The notes: generated by a model not told the origin, from the sequence alone. A stretch of DNA of 64,000 nucleotides from Bacteroides sp. (GCA_023666705.1 JAMPBO010000009.1:1-64000); one strand, 5' to 3'. Shown: positions 8,327 through 19,470, counted from the stretch's first letter. Program-made: numbers and translations.

Positions 8327-9186
8327 GCCTTACCTACAGAACCAAAAAGCTCCATCTTCTCTTTTACAGTTGCCTTGATTGCATCTGCACCCGGAGCAAG
8401 AAGCTTACGTGGATCAAAGCCTTTACCCTGCTGATCCTTGCCTTCCTCGATATACTTTCTGGTTGCTTCCTGGAAAGAAAGCTGGCACTCCGTATTAACG
8501 TTAATTTTTGATACGCCAAGTGAGATAGCCTTCTTTATCATGTCCTCAGGAATTCCTGTACCACCGTGAAGCACGAGCGGCATCATACCAGTCTTCTCCT
8601 GAACGGCTGCAAGCGTCTCAAAGCTAAGACCAGCCCAGTTGTCAGGATATTTACCATGGATATTTCCAATACCTGCTGCAAGCATATCTACACCCAAATC
8701 AGCAATTGCCTTACACTCGTTTGGATCTGCACACTCGCCCGCACCGATAACACCGTCTTCCTCTCCACCAATGGAGCCAACCTCTGCCTCGATGGAAAGT
8801 CCAAGATTGTGGGCTACATTAACAAGCTCGCTTGTCTTGGCAATGTTCTCCTCAATTGGATAATGGGAACCATCAAACATAATGGAAGTAAATCCTGCCT
8901 TAATACACTTGTAGCATCCTTCGTAGCTGCCGTGATCCAAATGAAGTGCAACAGGAACGGTAATTCCAAGCTCCTCATCCATAGCCTTAACCATTGCTGA
9001 AACTGTCTTGAAGCCTGTCATATACTTTCCTGCACCCTCAGACACACCAAGAATAACTGGTGAGTTAAGCTCCTGTGCAGTTAAAAGGATTGACTTTGTC
9101 CACTCAAGGTTGTTGATATTAAACTGACCTACAGCGTACTTACCTTCCTTTGCTTTCTTCAACATCTCTGTAGCTGAAACTAACAT
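8323..9186 (-). CDS. fba: Class II fructose-bisphosphate aldolase
   Basis: About 287 residues. Catalyses reversible cleavage of fructose 1,6-bisphosphate to glyceraldehyde 3-phosphate and dihydroxyacetone phosphate in the cytosol. Zinc-binding and active-site motifs are visible: LHLDHGSYEGC, SIMFDGSHYP, GIGNIHGKYP, VLHGGTGIP and SKINVNTE. Start chosen at 9186 (MLVSATEML) because CGGAGGAA precedes it; an in-frame ATG 21 bases upstream lacks a site. The stop overlaps the tetR start by four bases, an unexpected coupling of a glycolytic gene to an exporter regulator. Confidence 0.93.
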   Translation of the reverse strand: MLVSATEMLKKAKEGKYAVGQFNINNLEWTKSILLTAQELNSPVILGVSEGAGKYMTGFKTVSAMVKAMDEELGITVPVALHLDHGSYEGCYKCIKAGFTSIMFDGSHYPIEENIAKTSELVNVAHNLGLSIEAEVGSIGGEEDGVIGAGECADPNECKAIADLGVDMLAAGIGNIHGKYPDNWAGLSFETLAAVQEKTGMMPLVLHGGTGIPEDMIKKAISLGVSKINVNTECQLSFQEATRKYIEEGKDQQGKGFDPRKLLAPGADAIKATVKEKMELFGSVGKA

Positions 9187-9266
9187 TTTGCAATTCCTCC
9201 GTTTCATTTTTTATTGTATTTTTGTAATTCGCAGTGCACACCACACTGTTAATTGCTTTCTTCAAG

Positions 9267-9272
9267 ATTATA
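9267..9272 (-). promoter_or_regulatory. -10 box of the probable fba promoter
   Basis: TATAAT on the minus strand, 80 bases before the fba start, in the 159-bp gap after uvrA. The -35 is weak (AT-rich), so the promoter is only suggested. Confidence 0.45.
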
Positions 9273-9345
9273 CTATATGGACAGCAAAAAATAAAGTAAT
9301 TGTTTATTGTTTCTGCCATATTTAGGCAATTTCCGTATGCTTGCA

Positions 9346-12174
9346 CTACTTAAGATATTTCTTTAAATATTTCCCTGTATAGGATTTTTTATTTTTTGAT
9401 ATCTCCTCCGGGGTTCCGGCAGCAACAATGGTTCCACCGCGTTCACCGCCCTCCGGTCCGATATCAATAATGTAATCTGCCGTTTTTATCACATCCAGAT
9501 TGTGTTCTATCACGATAACCGTATTACCGCCCTCCGTAAGCCTTGTAAGAATATCGACAAGCTTATGGACATCGGCAAAATGCAGCCCTGTGGTAGGCTC
9601 ATCCAATACATAAATCGTCTTTCCCGTGCTCCGCCTGCTCAGCTCTGTCGCCAGCTTGATTCTCTGTGCCTCGCCACCTGAGAGCGTAGTGGATGGCTGT
9701 CCCAGCTTGATATATCCAAGCCCAACCTCCTTTAAGGTTGTTATTTTTCTCAGCACTGACGGTACATTTTCAAAAAACTCACATGCCTCATCCACGGTCA
9801 TGTCAAGTACATCATATATATTCTTGCCCTTGTACTTGACTTCAAGGGTCTCCCTGTTATACCGCTTTCCGTGACATACCTCGCAAGGCACGTACACATC
9901 AGCAAGGAAATGCATTTCTATTTTTATGATTCCGTCACCCTTGCATGCCTCGCATCTTCCTCCCGATACATTAAAGGAAAATCTTCCCTTCGTATATCCC
10001 ATTGCTTTGGCATCCTTCGTGTTGGCAAACAAATCGCGGATAAGATCAAACACCCCCGTATAGGTTGCAGGGTTGGAACGTGGACTTCTTCCGATAGGTG
10101 ACTGATCGATATTGATAATTTTATCAAGCTGGTTTACACCAAGGATGTCGTCATGATTGCCAGCCTTAATCTTTGCCCTATTCAGCTCTCTTGCCAGCCT
10201 TTTGTATAATATTTCATTTACAAGCGAGCTTTTGCCTGAACCTGACACACCTGTCACACAGGTCATAACACCAAGTGGAAATTTCACGTCAATATTTTTT
10301 AAGTTGTTTTGTCTTGCACCCTTAACCTCTATAAAGCCTGTCGGCTGTTTTCTCTCTGCAGGTACAGGAATTTTCAGCTTTCCACTTAAATATGCACCTG
10401 TTATGGACTGCTGACATTTTTTGATATCCTCAACCGTTCCCTCACATACGATTTCGCCGCCGTTTCTGCCTGCCCCCGGTCCGATATCAATAATGTGGTC
10501 TGCCGCATACATGGTATCCTCGTCATGCTCCACTACAAGCAGTGTATTTCCTAAATCCCGCAAACGCTCCAGTGTTTTAATCAGCTTATCGTTATCTCTC
10601 TGATGCAGCCCGATACTTGGCTCATCCAAAATATAGGCTACACCCACAAGCCCCGAACCAATCTGGGTTGCGAGCCTTATTCTCTGTGCCTCACCACCTG
10701 ATAAGGACGCTGTTCCTCTTGCCAGCGTAAGGTAATCCAATCCCACATTCATAAGAAAGCTTAATCTGCCCCTGATTTCTTTTATAATTTGTGCACCGAT
10801 TGTTTTCTGCCTGTCCGTAATGTCAAGATTGTCAATAAAGTCTATGAGTTTTCCGATGGAATACTCAGTGACATTTGCTATATTTTGCCCTCCCACGGTA
10901 ACAGCAAGTATTTCAGGCTTAAGCCTTTTTCCTTTACATTCCTCGCATGGCACTGTAGTCATAAAGGTTTCGTATTCCTGCTTTATCACCTCTGCGGAGG
11001 TTTCCCGGTACCGCCTTTGGACATTTTTTATCAATCCCTCATAGGCAACCATGTAAACATTTGCTCCACGTGTACCCTGATAACTCACCTTTATTTTGTT
11101 GCCTCCCGTTCCGTATAAAATTACGTCCTGTGCCCGCTTGTCCAAATCCTGAAATGGAACATCCAACGAAAAACCGTATTCCTTTGACAAAGCCTCCAGA
11201 CATGCATGGGTATAGCTTTTTTTGTCACCGCTTGACTGCCAGCCAATAACCGAAATTGCACCCTCATTAAGCGTAAGCGTTGTGTCCGGAATCATAAGCG
11301 AAACGTCAAACTCTCTCTTAAAGCCAAGTCCCGTACAACAAGGGCAGGCTCCATACGGATTGTTGAAGGAAAAGCTTCTCGGCTCAATCTCATCTATACT
11401 GATTCCGCAGTCAGGACAGGAAAAGCTCTCGGAAAATACCATTACTTCACCATCAATCACATCACATTTCAATATTCCCTCCGACATTTTGAGGGCTGTC
11501 TCTATAGAATCCGCAAGACGACGTTCTATGCCTTCCTTCACTGCGAGCCTGTCCACCACGATGTCAATATTATGCTTTTTATTTTTGTCCAGCTTTATTT
11601 CCTCAGACAGCTCATACATGCTCCCATCAATAATGGCACGGACAAAGCCGCTCCGCTTTGCCTGTGCCAGCAGCTTGACATGCTCGCCCTTTCTGCCGCG
11701 GATAATCGGTGCAAGAACTTGAAATTTGGTTCCTGCGTCCAGCTTCATAATCTCATCCACCATCTGGTCAACCGTCTGCTTCATGATTTCTTTTCCACAC
11801 TTTGGACAGTGGGGAATTCCGATTCTCGCATAAAGCAGTCTCAGATAATCATATATCTCCGTTACCGTTCCTACCGTAGACCTCGGATTTCGGTTTGTTG
11901 ACTTCTGGTCTATGGATATGGATGGTGACAGTCCCTCTATTTTTTCCACGTCAGGTTTTTCCGCAAGCCCTAAGAACTGTCTGGCATATGAGGACAGTGA
12001 CTCCATATATTTCCGCTGTCCTTCCGCATAAATTGTATCAAATGCCAATGATGATTTACCCGACCCGGACAACCCTGTCAGCACGACAAACTTGTCTCTT
12101 GGTATTTTTATATCTATGTTTTTGAGATTGTGCTCCTTCGCACCTTTAATTGTAATGTATTTATGTTCGCTCAT
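9346..12174 (-). CDS. uvrA: Excinuclease ABC subunit A
   Basis: 942 residues, normal for UvrA. Damage-recognition ATPase of nucleotide excision repair, acting as a dimer with UvrB. Two ABC ATPase units: Walker [10 protein letters not shown] (about 34-42) and GVSGSGKSS (about 645), two signature motifs LSGGEAQRI, and two zinc modules (CPKC near 104 and C-x2-C pairs near 740-765). Start at 12174 follows GTAGGGACAA. It lies downstream of uvrB and a small membrane protein on the same strand, the common Firmicutes uvrB-uvrA order. Confidence 0.97.
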   Translation of the reverse strand: MSEHKYITIKGAKEHNLKNIDIKIPRDKFVVLTGLSGSGKSSLAFDTIYAEGQRKYMESLSSYARQFLGLAEKPDVEKIEGLSPSISIDQKSTNRNPRSTVGTVTEIYDYLRLLYARIGIPHCPKCGKEIMKQTVDQMVDEIMKLDAGTKFQVLAPIIRGRKGEHVKLLAQAKRSGFVRAIIDGSMYELSEEIKLDKNKKHNIDIVVDRLAVKEGIERRLADSIETALKMSEGILKCDVIDGEVMVFSESFSCPDCGISIDEIEPRSFSFNNPYGACPCCTGLGFKREFDVSLMIPDTTLTLNEGAISVIGWQSSGDKKSYTHACLEALSKEYGFSLDVPFQDLDKRAQDVILYGTGGNKIKVSYQGTRGANVYMVAYEGLIKNVQRRYRETSAEVIKQEYETFMTTVPCEECKGKRLKPEILAVTVGGQNIANVTEYSIGKLIDFIDNLDITDRQKTIGAQIIKEIRGRLSFLMNVGLDYLTLARGTASLSGGEAQRIRLATQIGSGLVGVAYILDEPSIGLHQRDNDKLIKTLERLRDLGNTLLVVEHDEDTMYAADHIIDIGPGAGRNGGEIVCEGTVEDIKKCQQSITGAYLSGKLKIPVPAERKQPTGFIEVKGARQNNLKNIDVKFPLGVMTCVTGVSGSGKSSLVNEILYKRLARELNRAKIKAGNHDDILGVNQLDKIINIDQSPIGRSPRSNPATYTGVFDLIRDLFANTKDAKAMGYTKGRFSFNVSGGRCEACKGDGIIKIEMHFLADVYVPCEVCHGKRYNRETLEVKYKGKNIYDVLDMTVDEACEFFENVPSVLRKITTLKEVGLGYIKLGQPSTTLSGGEAQRIKLATELSRRSTGKTIYVLDEPTTGLHFADVHKLVDILTRLTEGGNTVIVIEHNLDVIKTADYIIDIGPEGGERGGTIVAAGTPEEISKNKKSYTGKYLKKYLK

Positions 12175-12209
12175 TTGTCCCTACCTACTACCTGTGTTGC
12201 ATTTGTTGC

Positions 12210-12503
12210 TTATCTTTCAAGCTGTGCCTGAAGATTTTTCAGCTTCTCCGTATATTTGTCAACGTATTTTTTAATTGTAAGCTCCATGTCAATTTTTTCC
12301 TTCTTGTCAAGAATATAAAGTGCACATGCTGCACCCATAAGGAAAAATGTCATCATCAGGGTGCATACAATACATTTTTTCCTTTTTTTACGTTTACATT
12401 CTTCCTCAACAATACAATCTCGTTCTTCCAAAACTTCCTCAACTTCTTCCATCGGAATGTCTCTCCTCATGGATATTTCTGCTGCCATTTCATCTCTTAA
12501 CAT
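12210..12503 (-). CDS. Small single-pass membrane protein, unknown function
   Basis: 97 residues between uvrB and uvrA. An acidic N-terminal third (about 1-35), a basic stretch KRKKRKK (about 38-44), one membrane helix (about 46-66) and a charged C-terminal coiled-coil-like tail. The basic-inside rule puts the N-terminus in the cytoplasm. AAAGGAGG lies before the ATG at 12503. I recognise no family; position in the operon need not mean a repair role. Confidence 0.65.
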   Translation of the reverse strand: MLRDEMAAEISMRRDIPMEEVEEVLEERDCIVEEECKRKKRKKCIVCTLMMTFFLMGAACALYILDKKEKIDMELTIKKYVDKYTEKLKNLQAQLER

Positions 12504-12540
12504 ATTCTTTTCCTCCTTTATTGATTAAATTTTAGGACAT

Positions 12541-12582
12541 GGTCCTAAGGAATCCGTCTGCTTCGCAGACACCTTAGGACAT
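12541..12582. repeat. Palindromic dispersed repeat, copy A
   Basis: Inverted outer arms TCCTAAGG/CCTTAGGA enclose a GTCTGC/GCAGAC hairpin. The same outer arms recur at 37332, 38039, 41328, 41379, 46867 and 46901 with different inner stems. This copy is immediately 3' of uvrB. Confidence 0.75.
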
Positions 12583-12595
12583 ATTATACATCATT

Positions 12596-14593
12596 TTAGG
12601 CATCATAATCACGTAAATTTATTTTATATTCTTTTAATTCATCGCGAATTTTTGCTGCCTCCTCAAAATTCAGCTCTGCCGCCGCCTTATTCATACGCTT
12701 CGTGAGTTTTGCTATCTCCTCCTTAAGCTCCTTTTTGGTCATGGATTCCATATCCTTTTTGTTTTTGTCCTTCTTCTGTGCTTCGGTCTCTTCTCCTGCC
12801 TCGATGGATATAAGATCCCGCACCTCTTTGCGTATTGTCTCAGGCGTTATTCCGTGTTTCCTGTTGTATTCATCCTGTATTTTTCTTCTTCTGTCGGTTT
12901 CATCCAATGCATTTTGCATGGACTGCGTAATGGTATCCGCATACATAATGACACGTCCATCAACATTTCTTGCTGCACGTCCGATTGTCTGTATCAGTGA
13001 CGTCTCTGAACGCAGGAAGCCCTCCTTATCCGCATCTAATATTGCAACAAGGGTAATTTCAGGTATGTCAAGACCTTCCCGCAAAAGATTAATTCCCACC
13101 AGAACATCAAATATTCCCATCCTCAAATCACGCACTATCTCTGTACGTTCCAATGTATCAATATCAGAATGGAGATATTTCACCTTTATGTCAAGCTGCT
13201 TCATGTAGTCCGTCAAATCCTCAGCCATCCGCTTTGTAAGCGTCGTAACCAGTACTTTATGACCGTTTGCCGTTTCCCTGTTTACCTCAGCTACCAAATC
13301 ATCTACCTGCCCTGTGACAGGGCGGACCTCCACAACAGGGTCAAGCAGACCTGTCGGACGTATAATCTGCTCCGCAAAATTTTCTTCATGCTCCCGTTCA
13401 TAAGCGGCAGGCGTAGCAGACACATATAAAATTCTGTCAACCCGTTCCTGAAACTCATCAAAATTCAGTGGACGGTTATCCAGTGCAGATGGAAGCCGAA
13501 AACCATAATCCACCAACGTCTGCTTTCTTGCCCTGTCACCTGCATACATGCCCCGCACCTGTGGCAATGTCATATGGGACTCGTCTATGATGAGCAGGTA
13601 ATCATCCCCAAAAAACTTAAGCAGCGTATTTGGTGTTGCACCCGGTTCCAGTCCTGCAAGAACTCTGGAATAATTTTCCACACCCGAACAAAAGCCTGTT
13701 TCACGTAGCATTTCCATATCAAACTCCGTGCGTTCTGCTATACGCTGTGCTTCTAACAGCTTGTCATTTTCCTTGAAATACTTTACCCTCTCATCAAGCT
13801 CCTGTTTAATCTCCACCAGTGCACGCTCCAGCTTGTCCTCTGCAACAACATAATGGGACGCCGGAAAGATACATGCAAAATTCAAGGTTCTTTTTATTTC
13901 ACCCGTAAGCGGGTCAAATTCAACAAGACGATCTATCTCGTCACCAAAAAATTCTATTCTTATACCGTCCTCAAAGGTTGACACTGGAAGTACATCAACC
14001 ACATCCCCTTTGACACGGAAACAGCCTCTTGAAAAATCCATTTCATTTCTTGTGTACTGGATGTCTACAAGCTGCCTGATTACCTCGTCCCTGTCCTTAC
14101 TCATACCAGGACGAAGCGATAACATCATGGACTTATAATCCTCAGGGTCACCGATACCATAAATACATGACACAGACGACACAACAATAACGTCTTTCCG
14201 CTCAATCAGGGCCGCAGTTGCACTATGCCGCATCTTATCAATTTCATCATTGATGGAGGAGTCCTTTGCAATGTATGTGTCCGTTGACGGCACATATGCC
14301 TCAGGCTGATAATAATCATAGTATGACACAAAATACTCCACCGCATTCTCAGGAAAGAATTCCTTGAATTCTCCGTATAGCTGTGCCGCCAGTGTTTTGT
14401 TATGTGCCAGCACAAGTGTTGGTTTATTTAATTGCTGAATAATATTCGCCATTGTAAATGTTTTACCCGAACCCGTGACGCCAAGCAGGGTCTGCTGCTT
14501 TTTTCCGTTTTGGAAGCCCTTGACAAGTTCTTCAATCGCCTGTGGCTGGTCACCCGTTGGGGCATATGGCGATACCAATTCAAAGTGGTCCAT
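12596..14593 (-). CDS. uvrB: Excinuclease ABC subunit B
   Basis: 665 residues, normal length. Helicase-like subunit that is loaded by UvrA, verifies the lesion and recruits UvrC. Walker A GVTGSGKT (about 39-46), the beta-hairpin [12 protein letters not shown] (about 91-102), DESH box (about 338), helicase motif VI region QTIGRAARN and a C-terminal UVR domain (about 625-660) that binds UvrC. AAGGAG lies before the ATG at 14593. Confidence 0.97.
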   Translation of the reverse strand: MDHFELVSPYAPTGDQPQAIEELVKGFQNGKKQQTLLGVTGSGKTFTMANIIQQLNKPTLVLAHNKTLAAQLYGEFKEFFPENAVEYFVSYYDYYQPEAYVPSTDTYIAKDSSINDEIDKMRHSATAALIERKDVIVVSSVSCIYGIGDPEDYKSMMLSLRPGMSKDRDEVIRQLVDIQYTRNEMDFSRGCFRVKGDVVDVLPVSTFEDGIRIEFFGDEIDRLVEFDPLTGEIKRTLNFACIFPASHYVVAEDKLERALVEIKQELDERVKYFKENDKLLEAQRIAERTEFDMEMLRETGFCSGVENYSRVLAGLEPGATPNTLLKFFGDDYLLIIDESHMTLPQVRGMYAGDRARKQTLVDYGFRLPSALDNRPLNFDEFQERVDRILYVSATPAAYEREHEENFAEQIIRPTGLLDPVVEVRPVTGQVDDLVAEVNRETANGHKVLVTTLTKRMAEDLTDYMKQLDIKVKYLHSDIDTLERTEIVRDLRMGIFDVLVGINLLREGLDIPEITLVAILDADKEGFLRSETSLIQTIGRAARNVDGRVIMYADTITQSMQNALDETDRRRKIQDEYNRKHGITPETIRKEVRDLISIEAGEETEAQKKDKNKKDMESMTKKELKEEIAKLTKRMNKAAAELNFEEAAKIRDELKEYKINLRDYDA

Positions 14594-14683
14594 ATGTTTC
14601 TCCTTTATTTACAACAATACCATAAATTTAAATTAATTTTGAACTATCGGGAAAAGCTTGGTAGTTACTATCATCATTTTTTT

Positions 14684-14692
14684 ATTATAGCA
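14684..14692 (-). promoter_or_regulatory. Extended -10 promoter of uvrB
   Basis: TGCTATAAT on the minus strand about 90 bases before the uvrB start. The TG extension offsets a poor -35. No SOS box is apparent nearby by eye. Confidence 0.5.
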
Positions 14693-14752
14693 CAGGTATA
14701 CAGAAAAGTACAGAGCAAAGTCGAACTTTTGTTCTATGTCATAATACCTGAC

Positions 14753-14805
14753 AAAAAATCCTCCTAAAGCAATCTGAATTTTTCATTCATCTGCTTTAGA
14801 AGGAT
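14753..14805 (-). terminator. Intrinsic terminator of the two-component/ABC operon
   Basis: Arms near 14759-14773 and 14792-14805 (CTTCTAAAGCA / TGCTTTAGGAGG on the minus strand) followed by six T. It ends the operon that runs from 19025 to 14851. Confidence 0.75.
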
Positions 14806-14850
14806 CACATATGCTATATTTCATATGTACTATGCCTGAAAATGCATTGT

Positions 14851-15501
14851 TTATTCCCCGCCCTGCATTTTCATTACAGCATCCGCCCGTTTGGCAACCT
14901 CCTTTGAATGTGTAACAACGATTACGCACTTATTATCCTTATGGGCAATACGGAGAAAAATGTCCATGATTTTTGCTTCATTTTCGCTATCCAGATTCCC
15001 CGTAGGTTCATCGGCAATTAAAACGGAAGCACCACAGGCAACTGCCCTTGCGATTGCCACCCTCTGTTGCTCCCCTCCCGAAAGCTTTAATATTTTCCTG
15101 TCAGCCTTTTCCCTGTCAATTCCAACATGTTCCAGCAAGTCATAAACAAGCTGTGAGTTGTCCTTCTCATGCTTTCCCGATATATGAAGGGACAGGCTGA
15201 TATTTTCTGCTGCAGTGGCATTTTGCAGCAGATTACAGCCCTGAAAAATCACGCTAACCTTTTGGGAACGGTATATATCCCGGTTTATTTTTGTAATATC
15301 CTTTCCCTCAAACAGAATTTTTCCCGAAGCAGGTGCATCAAGCCCCGCAATAAGTGAAATAAGTGTACTTTTGCCCACACCCGACCCACCTGTAATACAG
15401 TAAAGCTTTCCATTTTCAAAGCGGTAAGAAATATCATTGATAACCTTGTTTTCCATATTGTCATATCGATAGCAGACATGCTCTAATTTTAAAATCTCCA
15501 T
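14851..15501 (-). CDS. ABC transporter ATPase (MacB/LolD type)
   Basis: About 216 residues. Walker A GGSGVGKST (about 37-45), signature [14 protein letters not shown] (about 138-151) and Walker B VLIADEPTGNLDS (about 158-170), the pattern of ATPases paired with FtsX-like permeases. Start set at 15501 (MEILKLEHV) since AAAGGAATT precedes it; the frame extends seven codons further without a better site. It begins four bases after the permease stop and its ribosome binding site lies inside the permease gene, so the two are coupled. Confidence 0.9.
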   Translation of the reverse strand: MEILKLEHVCYRYDNMENKVINDISYRFENGKLYCITGGSGVGKSTLISLIAGLDAPASGKILFEGKDITKINRDIYRSQKVSVIFQGCNLLQNATAAENISLSLHISGKHEKDNSQLVYDLLEHVGIDREKADRKILKLSGGEQQRVAIARAVACGASVLIADEPTGNLDSENEAKIMDIFLRIAHKDNKCVIVVTHSKEVAKRADAVMKMQGGE

Positions 15502-15505
15502 ACTG

Positions 15506-16918
15506 TTAATTCCTTTCCACAAGAATTTTCATCGGTTCATGCCGCATGACAAAAAATATGGCACATAAGCCTGAACCTATACTTAATACAACTGCCATCA
15601 GCGTACATAAGGAAATATCATGTACCGAAAGAGACATATTCACTTTTGACATTCCCACCAAAGCCGATGCAATCGGCTCAATGAAAAGCATGGAAGCAAG
15701 CATACTGCTGCCAAAGCCAATCAACATAAGCATAAGCGTTTCATATGCCATTCCTCTTGCGATACCTGATTTTTTCATACCTATAGCCCTTAACACCCCA
15801 ATTTCATATTTGCGTTCCCTCACATTTATAAATGAGAGCAGGAAAATGACTGCGGCACCCACCACGCAGATACATAAGGTAAATATTTTGGCAATGTTTG
15901 AAATATTTTCCAGCGGTTCCGTATTTTTCCGGTATTCCTCAGCGGAATTTGTGCAGGATAAAAATTTATACTCACTCAATCCCTTTTTGTGCAGCTCCTG
16001 CTCAAATAATTCCGCACATTCAGGGTTTTTCAGCTCAAAGACAGCCTTATCAACACCAATCCAATGAAACCCACTGTCAGCAACCGTATGAAAGGTTGTG
16101 TAAACATAACCATAGGCATCCCCAAGCGTCTCGGCACTTGCTTCACTCCGGCTGGCAGTATAAATGCCCGTTATTGTAAGCACGATATTATCTGTATCCG
16201 TTTTGTCAGGTCCTGATATTGCAATCGTGTCCCCAATCTCCAGACCGTTATACTCCGCATATTTGCTGCTCACTATACACTCGTTATCCTGCTCAGGAAA
16301 CCGTCCATTTTTCAATTGATTTTCACCATTGGAAAACTCCTCTACAAGCGAAAGATTTGTATATCCAAACAGCATCCCCACACAATTGTTCTTCATATTT
16401 AACACCTGTTGCAGTGCTTGTTCGCCACCCAGCTGTTCCGCAACCTCCGCCTCGGTTTCCACATGAAAGAAATTTTTTAATTCCTCCATACCCATACCGT
16501 CCAGGGTAATCATACTTTCATTCTCATGAAGATTATCAGGTACTGCTGCAAGACCTTCAGAAGCAAACTGAACCCATACCAGATATTGCATTCCTTTTAC
16601 ATATCCGGAATTGGAATAATTTATGTAGTCCTCCAATTTCGTTTCGGGAAGCTCATAGGCAGACTCCCATGTCGTGCTGCCATCCTCATTTTTGATTTCC
16701 TTAGGTGGAAAATCCTGTTCCAGCTTTTCCCAATTAAAATCAAGGGATGCATCAACATGAAAGCTGTCCCGATACTGCGTGATTGCCTGATTTGACAGTG
16801 TATGAATGGCGGATGCCAATGTTACTGATGTAAGCGTAATCATGGCAATCAGAAAAACGATGAAATTTCTTCCCTTATTCCGCCACAGATTTTTACAGGA
16901 ATTTTTAAAGATATACAT
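15506..16918 (-). CDS. FtsX-like ABC permease
   Basis: 470 residues. One N-terminal membrane helix (about 18-40), a large extracytoplasmic domain (about 45-330, MacB-periplasmic-core like) and three C-terminal helices (about 335-455), with the FtsX loop RERKYEIGVLRAIGMKKSGI (about 368-387). With the ATPase it probably forms a mechanotransmission-type transporter, exporting or expelling peptides or antibiotics. GGAGG lies before the ATG at 16918. The adjacent two-component system suggests signal-induced expression. Confidence 0.87.
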   Translation of the reverse strand: MYIFKNSCKNLWRNKGRNFIVFLIAMITLTSVTLASAIHTLSNQAITQYRDSFHVDASLDFNWEKLEQDFPPKEIKNEDGSTTWESAYELPETKLEDYINYSNSGYVKGMQYLVWVQFASEGLAAVPDNLHENESMITLDGMGMEELKNFFHVETEAEVAEQLGGEQALQQVLNMKNNCVGMLFGYTNLSLVEEFSNGENQLKNGRFPEQDNECIVSSKYAEYNGLEIGDTIAISGPDKTDTDNIVLTITGIYTASRSEASAETLGDAYGYVYTTFHTVADSGFHWIGVDKAVFELKNPECAELFEQELHKKGLSEYKFLSCTNSAEEYRKNTEPLENISNIAKIFTLCICVVGAAVIFLLSFINVRERKYEIGVLRAIGMKKSGIARGMAYETLMLMLIGFGSSMLASMLFIEPIASALVGMSKVNMSLSVHDISLCTLMAVVLSIGSGLCAIFFVMRHEPMKILVERN

Positions 16919-16986
16919 TTTTTATACCTCCTTTTTTGCTTCATTATAGAAGGGATAAATGGAGCCTGTATGGAGATATAAATTTT

Positions 16987-18366
16987 TTAGAAATCCACCT
17001 GAAAACGCATACCCTTTTCGTATGGTTCAAAGGAATACCGAAGCTCACAGACACTTAATATCTGATCCGTAAAATATAATCCAAGCCCCGTGCTTCCCTG
17101 ATGCCAGCCGTCCTGCCGTTTGGAGCGGTAAAATGGCTCGCCCAGATGTGACAGTTCTTCCTCATTTAACGGTATGCATTCATTTTCAATTACAACTGTA
17201 TTGCTCTGCATAATGATATTAATATTTTTTCCTGCGTCCGTATATTTAACAGCATTGGAAATCACATTAGAAAATGCCTTTTCAAGCAGCTCCCCTGATA
17301 CCATTACATACAAATCCTGATTCATGCAAATGTTTATGGTTATTCCCCGTGCCTGTGCAATGGTATTGTATGTACCACAAACCTGACGTAACAACGCTCC
17401 AATATCCGTGTTGCTTTTCTTCCTTGCTGCAAGGGATACATCCATTTTTGAATTTTCCAGAATGCTTTGCAGCAATTTTGTTAAATCCGTAAGTGCAGTC
17501 TGACATTCCTGCAAATATGTGTCACGGTCTTTATATACCCCCACATTATAAAGCATTCCGTCTACCATTCCGCGGACAGCCGTAACGGGTGTTTTCAGTT
17601 CATGGGAAGCAAGTAAAAGAAAATCCAGCTTTTCCTGCTCCACCTTTTTTACAATATCAACCTGTTGCTCCAAATCTGATATTACGGAAAGGAGCTTATC
17701 ATACATATCGTTAATATTTTGGGATAAAATACCGATTTCATCATCACTTCTGATTTCACATGCTGCCTGTGGTGCTAACTTTGCCATTTGCACCGTTGTG
17801 TCCGTCAGTGATTGAATTGGCTTTACGATAGAACGGGCATATAAAAAAGAAGCGGCAGCCGATATCAATATGCACAGCACCAGCAGTGGTGGAAACACGA
17901 CCAGCAAAACAGAAACGGCATCATCAATAGGCTGCAAAGACGCATTCAATGTCACAATGACCGTCTGGTTGTCTGCTGCCTGAAACACTGCTGATGCTTC
18001 TGCAAATTCAATCACCACATCCATGGAAACGTCGCCGCTTACCTCTCCGCCAACGTCCCCCTCGGAAAACATAACACCTGCTCCCAGCTTTACCGAACAA
18101 ATTATTTCTCCATTTTCACATACCGCAGTATACCCGTATTCCTTGCCTGCTGCATAAGCGGATACTGCCGCAGCGATATCCGTCACATCTACATTCTGCA
18201 GTTCAGATGCCAAATGCTTCACCGCCTTTTCAATTTCCCTTTGCTTATATTGCCGGTAAAAGGATGGTAAAAAGCTGTATAACAAAAGAAAGGTCATAAG
18301 CAATACCACTACAATCAGTGCCAGACAACGAAAAAACGTTTTCGGAAATAATTTCATATTTTTCAT
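16987..18366 (-). CDS. Sensor histidine kinase
   Basis: 459 residues. Two membrane helices (about 14-34 and 153-178) flank a roughly 115-residue extracellular sensor domain; HAMP follows (about 180-230). The HisKA box contains the phosphoacceptor in SHELKTPVTAV (His about 255). The ATPase domain has an N box (NVISNAVKYT) and a G2 motif (GSTGLGLYF), but the usual DxGxG of the G1 box is not recognisable in the segment VVIENECIPLNEEEL. Its start overlaps the regulator's stop by four bases. Confidence 0.88.
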   Translation of the reverse strand: MKNMKLFPKTFFRCLALIVVVLLMTFLLLYSFLPSFYRQYKQREIEKAVKHLASELQNVDVTDIAAAVSAYAAGKEYGYTAVCENGEIICSVKLGAGVMFSEGDVGGEVSGDVSMDVVIEFAEASAVFQAADNQTVIVTLNASLQPIDDAVSVLLVVFPPLLVLCILISAAASFLYARSIVKPIQSLTDTTVQMAKLAPQAACEIRSDDEIGILSQNINDMYDKLLSVISDLEQQVDIVKKVEQEKLDFLLLASHELKTPVTAVRGMVDGMLYNVGVYKDRDTYLQECQTALTDLTKLLQSILENSKMDVSLAARKKSNTDIGALLRQVCGTYNTIAQARGITINICMNQDLYVMVSGELLEKAFSNVISNAVKYTDAGKNINIIMQSNTVVIENECIPLNEEELSHLGEPFYRSKRQDGWHQGSTGLGLYFTDQILSVCELRYSFEPYEKGMRFQVDF

Positions 18367-19025
18367 TTCGTCACCTCAAATTTGTAGCCGACACCCTTCA
18401 CGGTGTGGATTGCATCTGTTTCAAGCTTCTTTCTCAGATTTTTGATATGCGTATCCACAATACGGTCAGAGATATCACTGTCAAAGCTCCATACTGCATC
18501 CAATATCTGCGTGCGTGAAAGAACCTTACCCGCATGCTCAAACAGTGCCTTTAAAATCTCTATTTCTTTTGTTGTCACGGGAATTTCTTTCCCATTTTTT
18601 GAGACGGTATATGCGGAAAAATCCACAACAATATCCTCAAAGCAGACCGTTGTTTTATCTACTGGATAACTTCGACGCAGAAGTGCCGCCACACGTTTTA
18701 CAAGCACTGCAGGTGAAAATGGCTTCGTCACATATTCATCCGCCTGTAAATCAAAGCTTTTAATCTGGGTATACTCATCCCCAAGTGCCGTGAGCATAAT
18801 AACAGGGACATGGCTTAAGGAACGAATCTCCTTTAATACCTCCATCCCATTTTTCTCTGGCAGCATAATGTCTAACACAATCAAATCATATTTTGTGCCG
18901 TAAAATTTTATAATAGCATCCTCACCGTCATATGCTGCAACAGCATGGTAACCTGCATCCTTTAAAAATTCGCAAATCACCTGATTTGTGTTGCGGTCGT
19001 CCTCAACGACTAATATATGGTACAT
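18363..19025 (-). CDS. OmpR-family response regulator
   Basis: 220 residues. Receiver domain with acidic pocket EDD (8-10), phosphoacceptor Asp in VLDIMLP (about 53), and Lys in VTKPF (about 102); winged-helix DNA-binding domain from about 125 to 218, ending HTVKGVGYKFE. AAAGGAG precedes the ATG at 19025. First gene of a four-gene operon with kinase, permease and ATPase, so its likely targets include this operon. Confidence 0.92.
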   Translation of the reverse strand: MYHILVVEDDRNTNQVICEFLKDAGYHAVAAYDGEDAIIKFYGTKYDLIVLDIMLPEKNGMEVLKEIRSLSHVPVIMLTALGDEYTQIKSFDLQADEYVTKPFSPAVLVKRVAALLRRSYPVDKTTVCFEDIVVDFSAYTVSKNGKEIPVTTKEIEILKALFEHAGKVLSRTQILDAVWSFDSDISDRIVDTHIKNLRKKLETDAIHTVKGVGYKFEVTK

Positions 19026-19104
19026 ACGAATTTTTCTCCTTTTTCATATTTGGAAAATGGTATCATCCTAATGTGGAGTTGGTGTGGAGCCTAAGGGCTA
19101 CCAC

Positions 19105-19398
19105 CTATTTTTTCATCTCCATATAAGGCAGGACAGTAAACCCATTTTTCCGGTACACATGAACGGCTCTCTCATTTTCCGCCTCCACCTCAAGACGCAA
19201 TATGGCATCGGCATACTTCTGCTCAATATAGTTCAAAAACTTTGTTCCCATTCCCATTTCGCGATACGCAGGCTCCAAATATAAATCTTCAATCCAAATA
19301 CATTTTTTCCCGAACTCCGTTGAAAAGCTTTTTGCAATCATGGCATATCCTGCCATTTTACCACAATCCGCAAAAACATATCCCTCTCCCTTTATCAT
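19105..19398 (-). pseudogene. GNAT acetyltransferase, N-terminally truncated
   Basis: 97 residues matching only the C-terminal two thirds of a GNAT fold: the acetyl-CoA loop region LEPAYREMGMGTKFL (Q/RxxGxG/A) and the C-terminal VHVYRKNGFTVLPY. Full GNAT proteins of this type are about 145-150 residues, so roughly 45-50 N-terminal residues are missing. The same frame runs a few codons further upstream into an inverted repeat and then hits a stop. The ATG at 19398 has no convincing ribosome binding site. Probably inactive. Confidence 0.6.
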
Positions 19399-19404
19399 GC
19401 AAAT

Positions 19405-19461
19405 GGGGCTGTCACACCAAAAGACAGCTCCTTTGCAGACCGCTTTTCATATGACAACCCC
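19405..19461. repeat. Inverted repeat at the truncated end of the GNAT gene
   Basis: Arms GGGGCTGTCA (19405-19414) and TGACAACCCC (19452-19461) with one mismatch. It resembles the GGCTGTC-type terminator hairpins elsewhere in the window, and marks the point where GNAT homology is lost. Confidence 0.55.
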
Positions 19462-19470
19462 ATCACTTAG

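Noticed and set aside
12541..12582. Possible CRISPR repeat because of recurring palindromes
   Set aside because: The copies are scattered singly or in pairs across 34 kb with no regular spacers and no cas genes.
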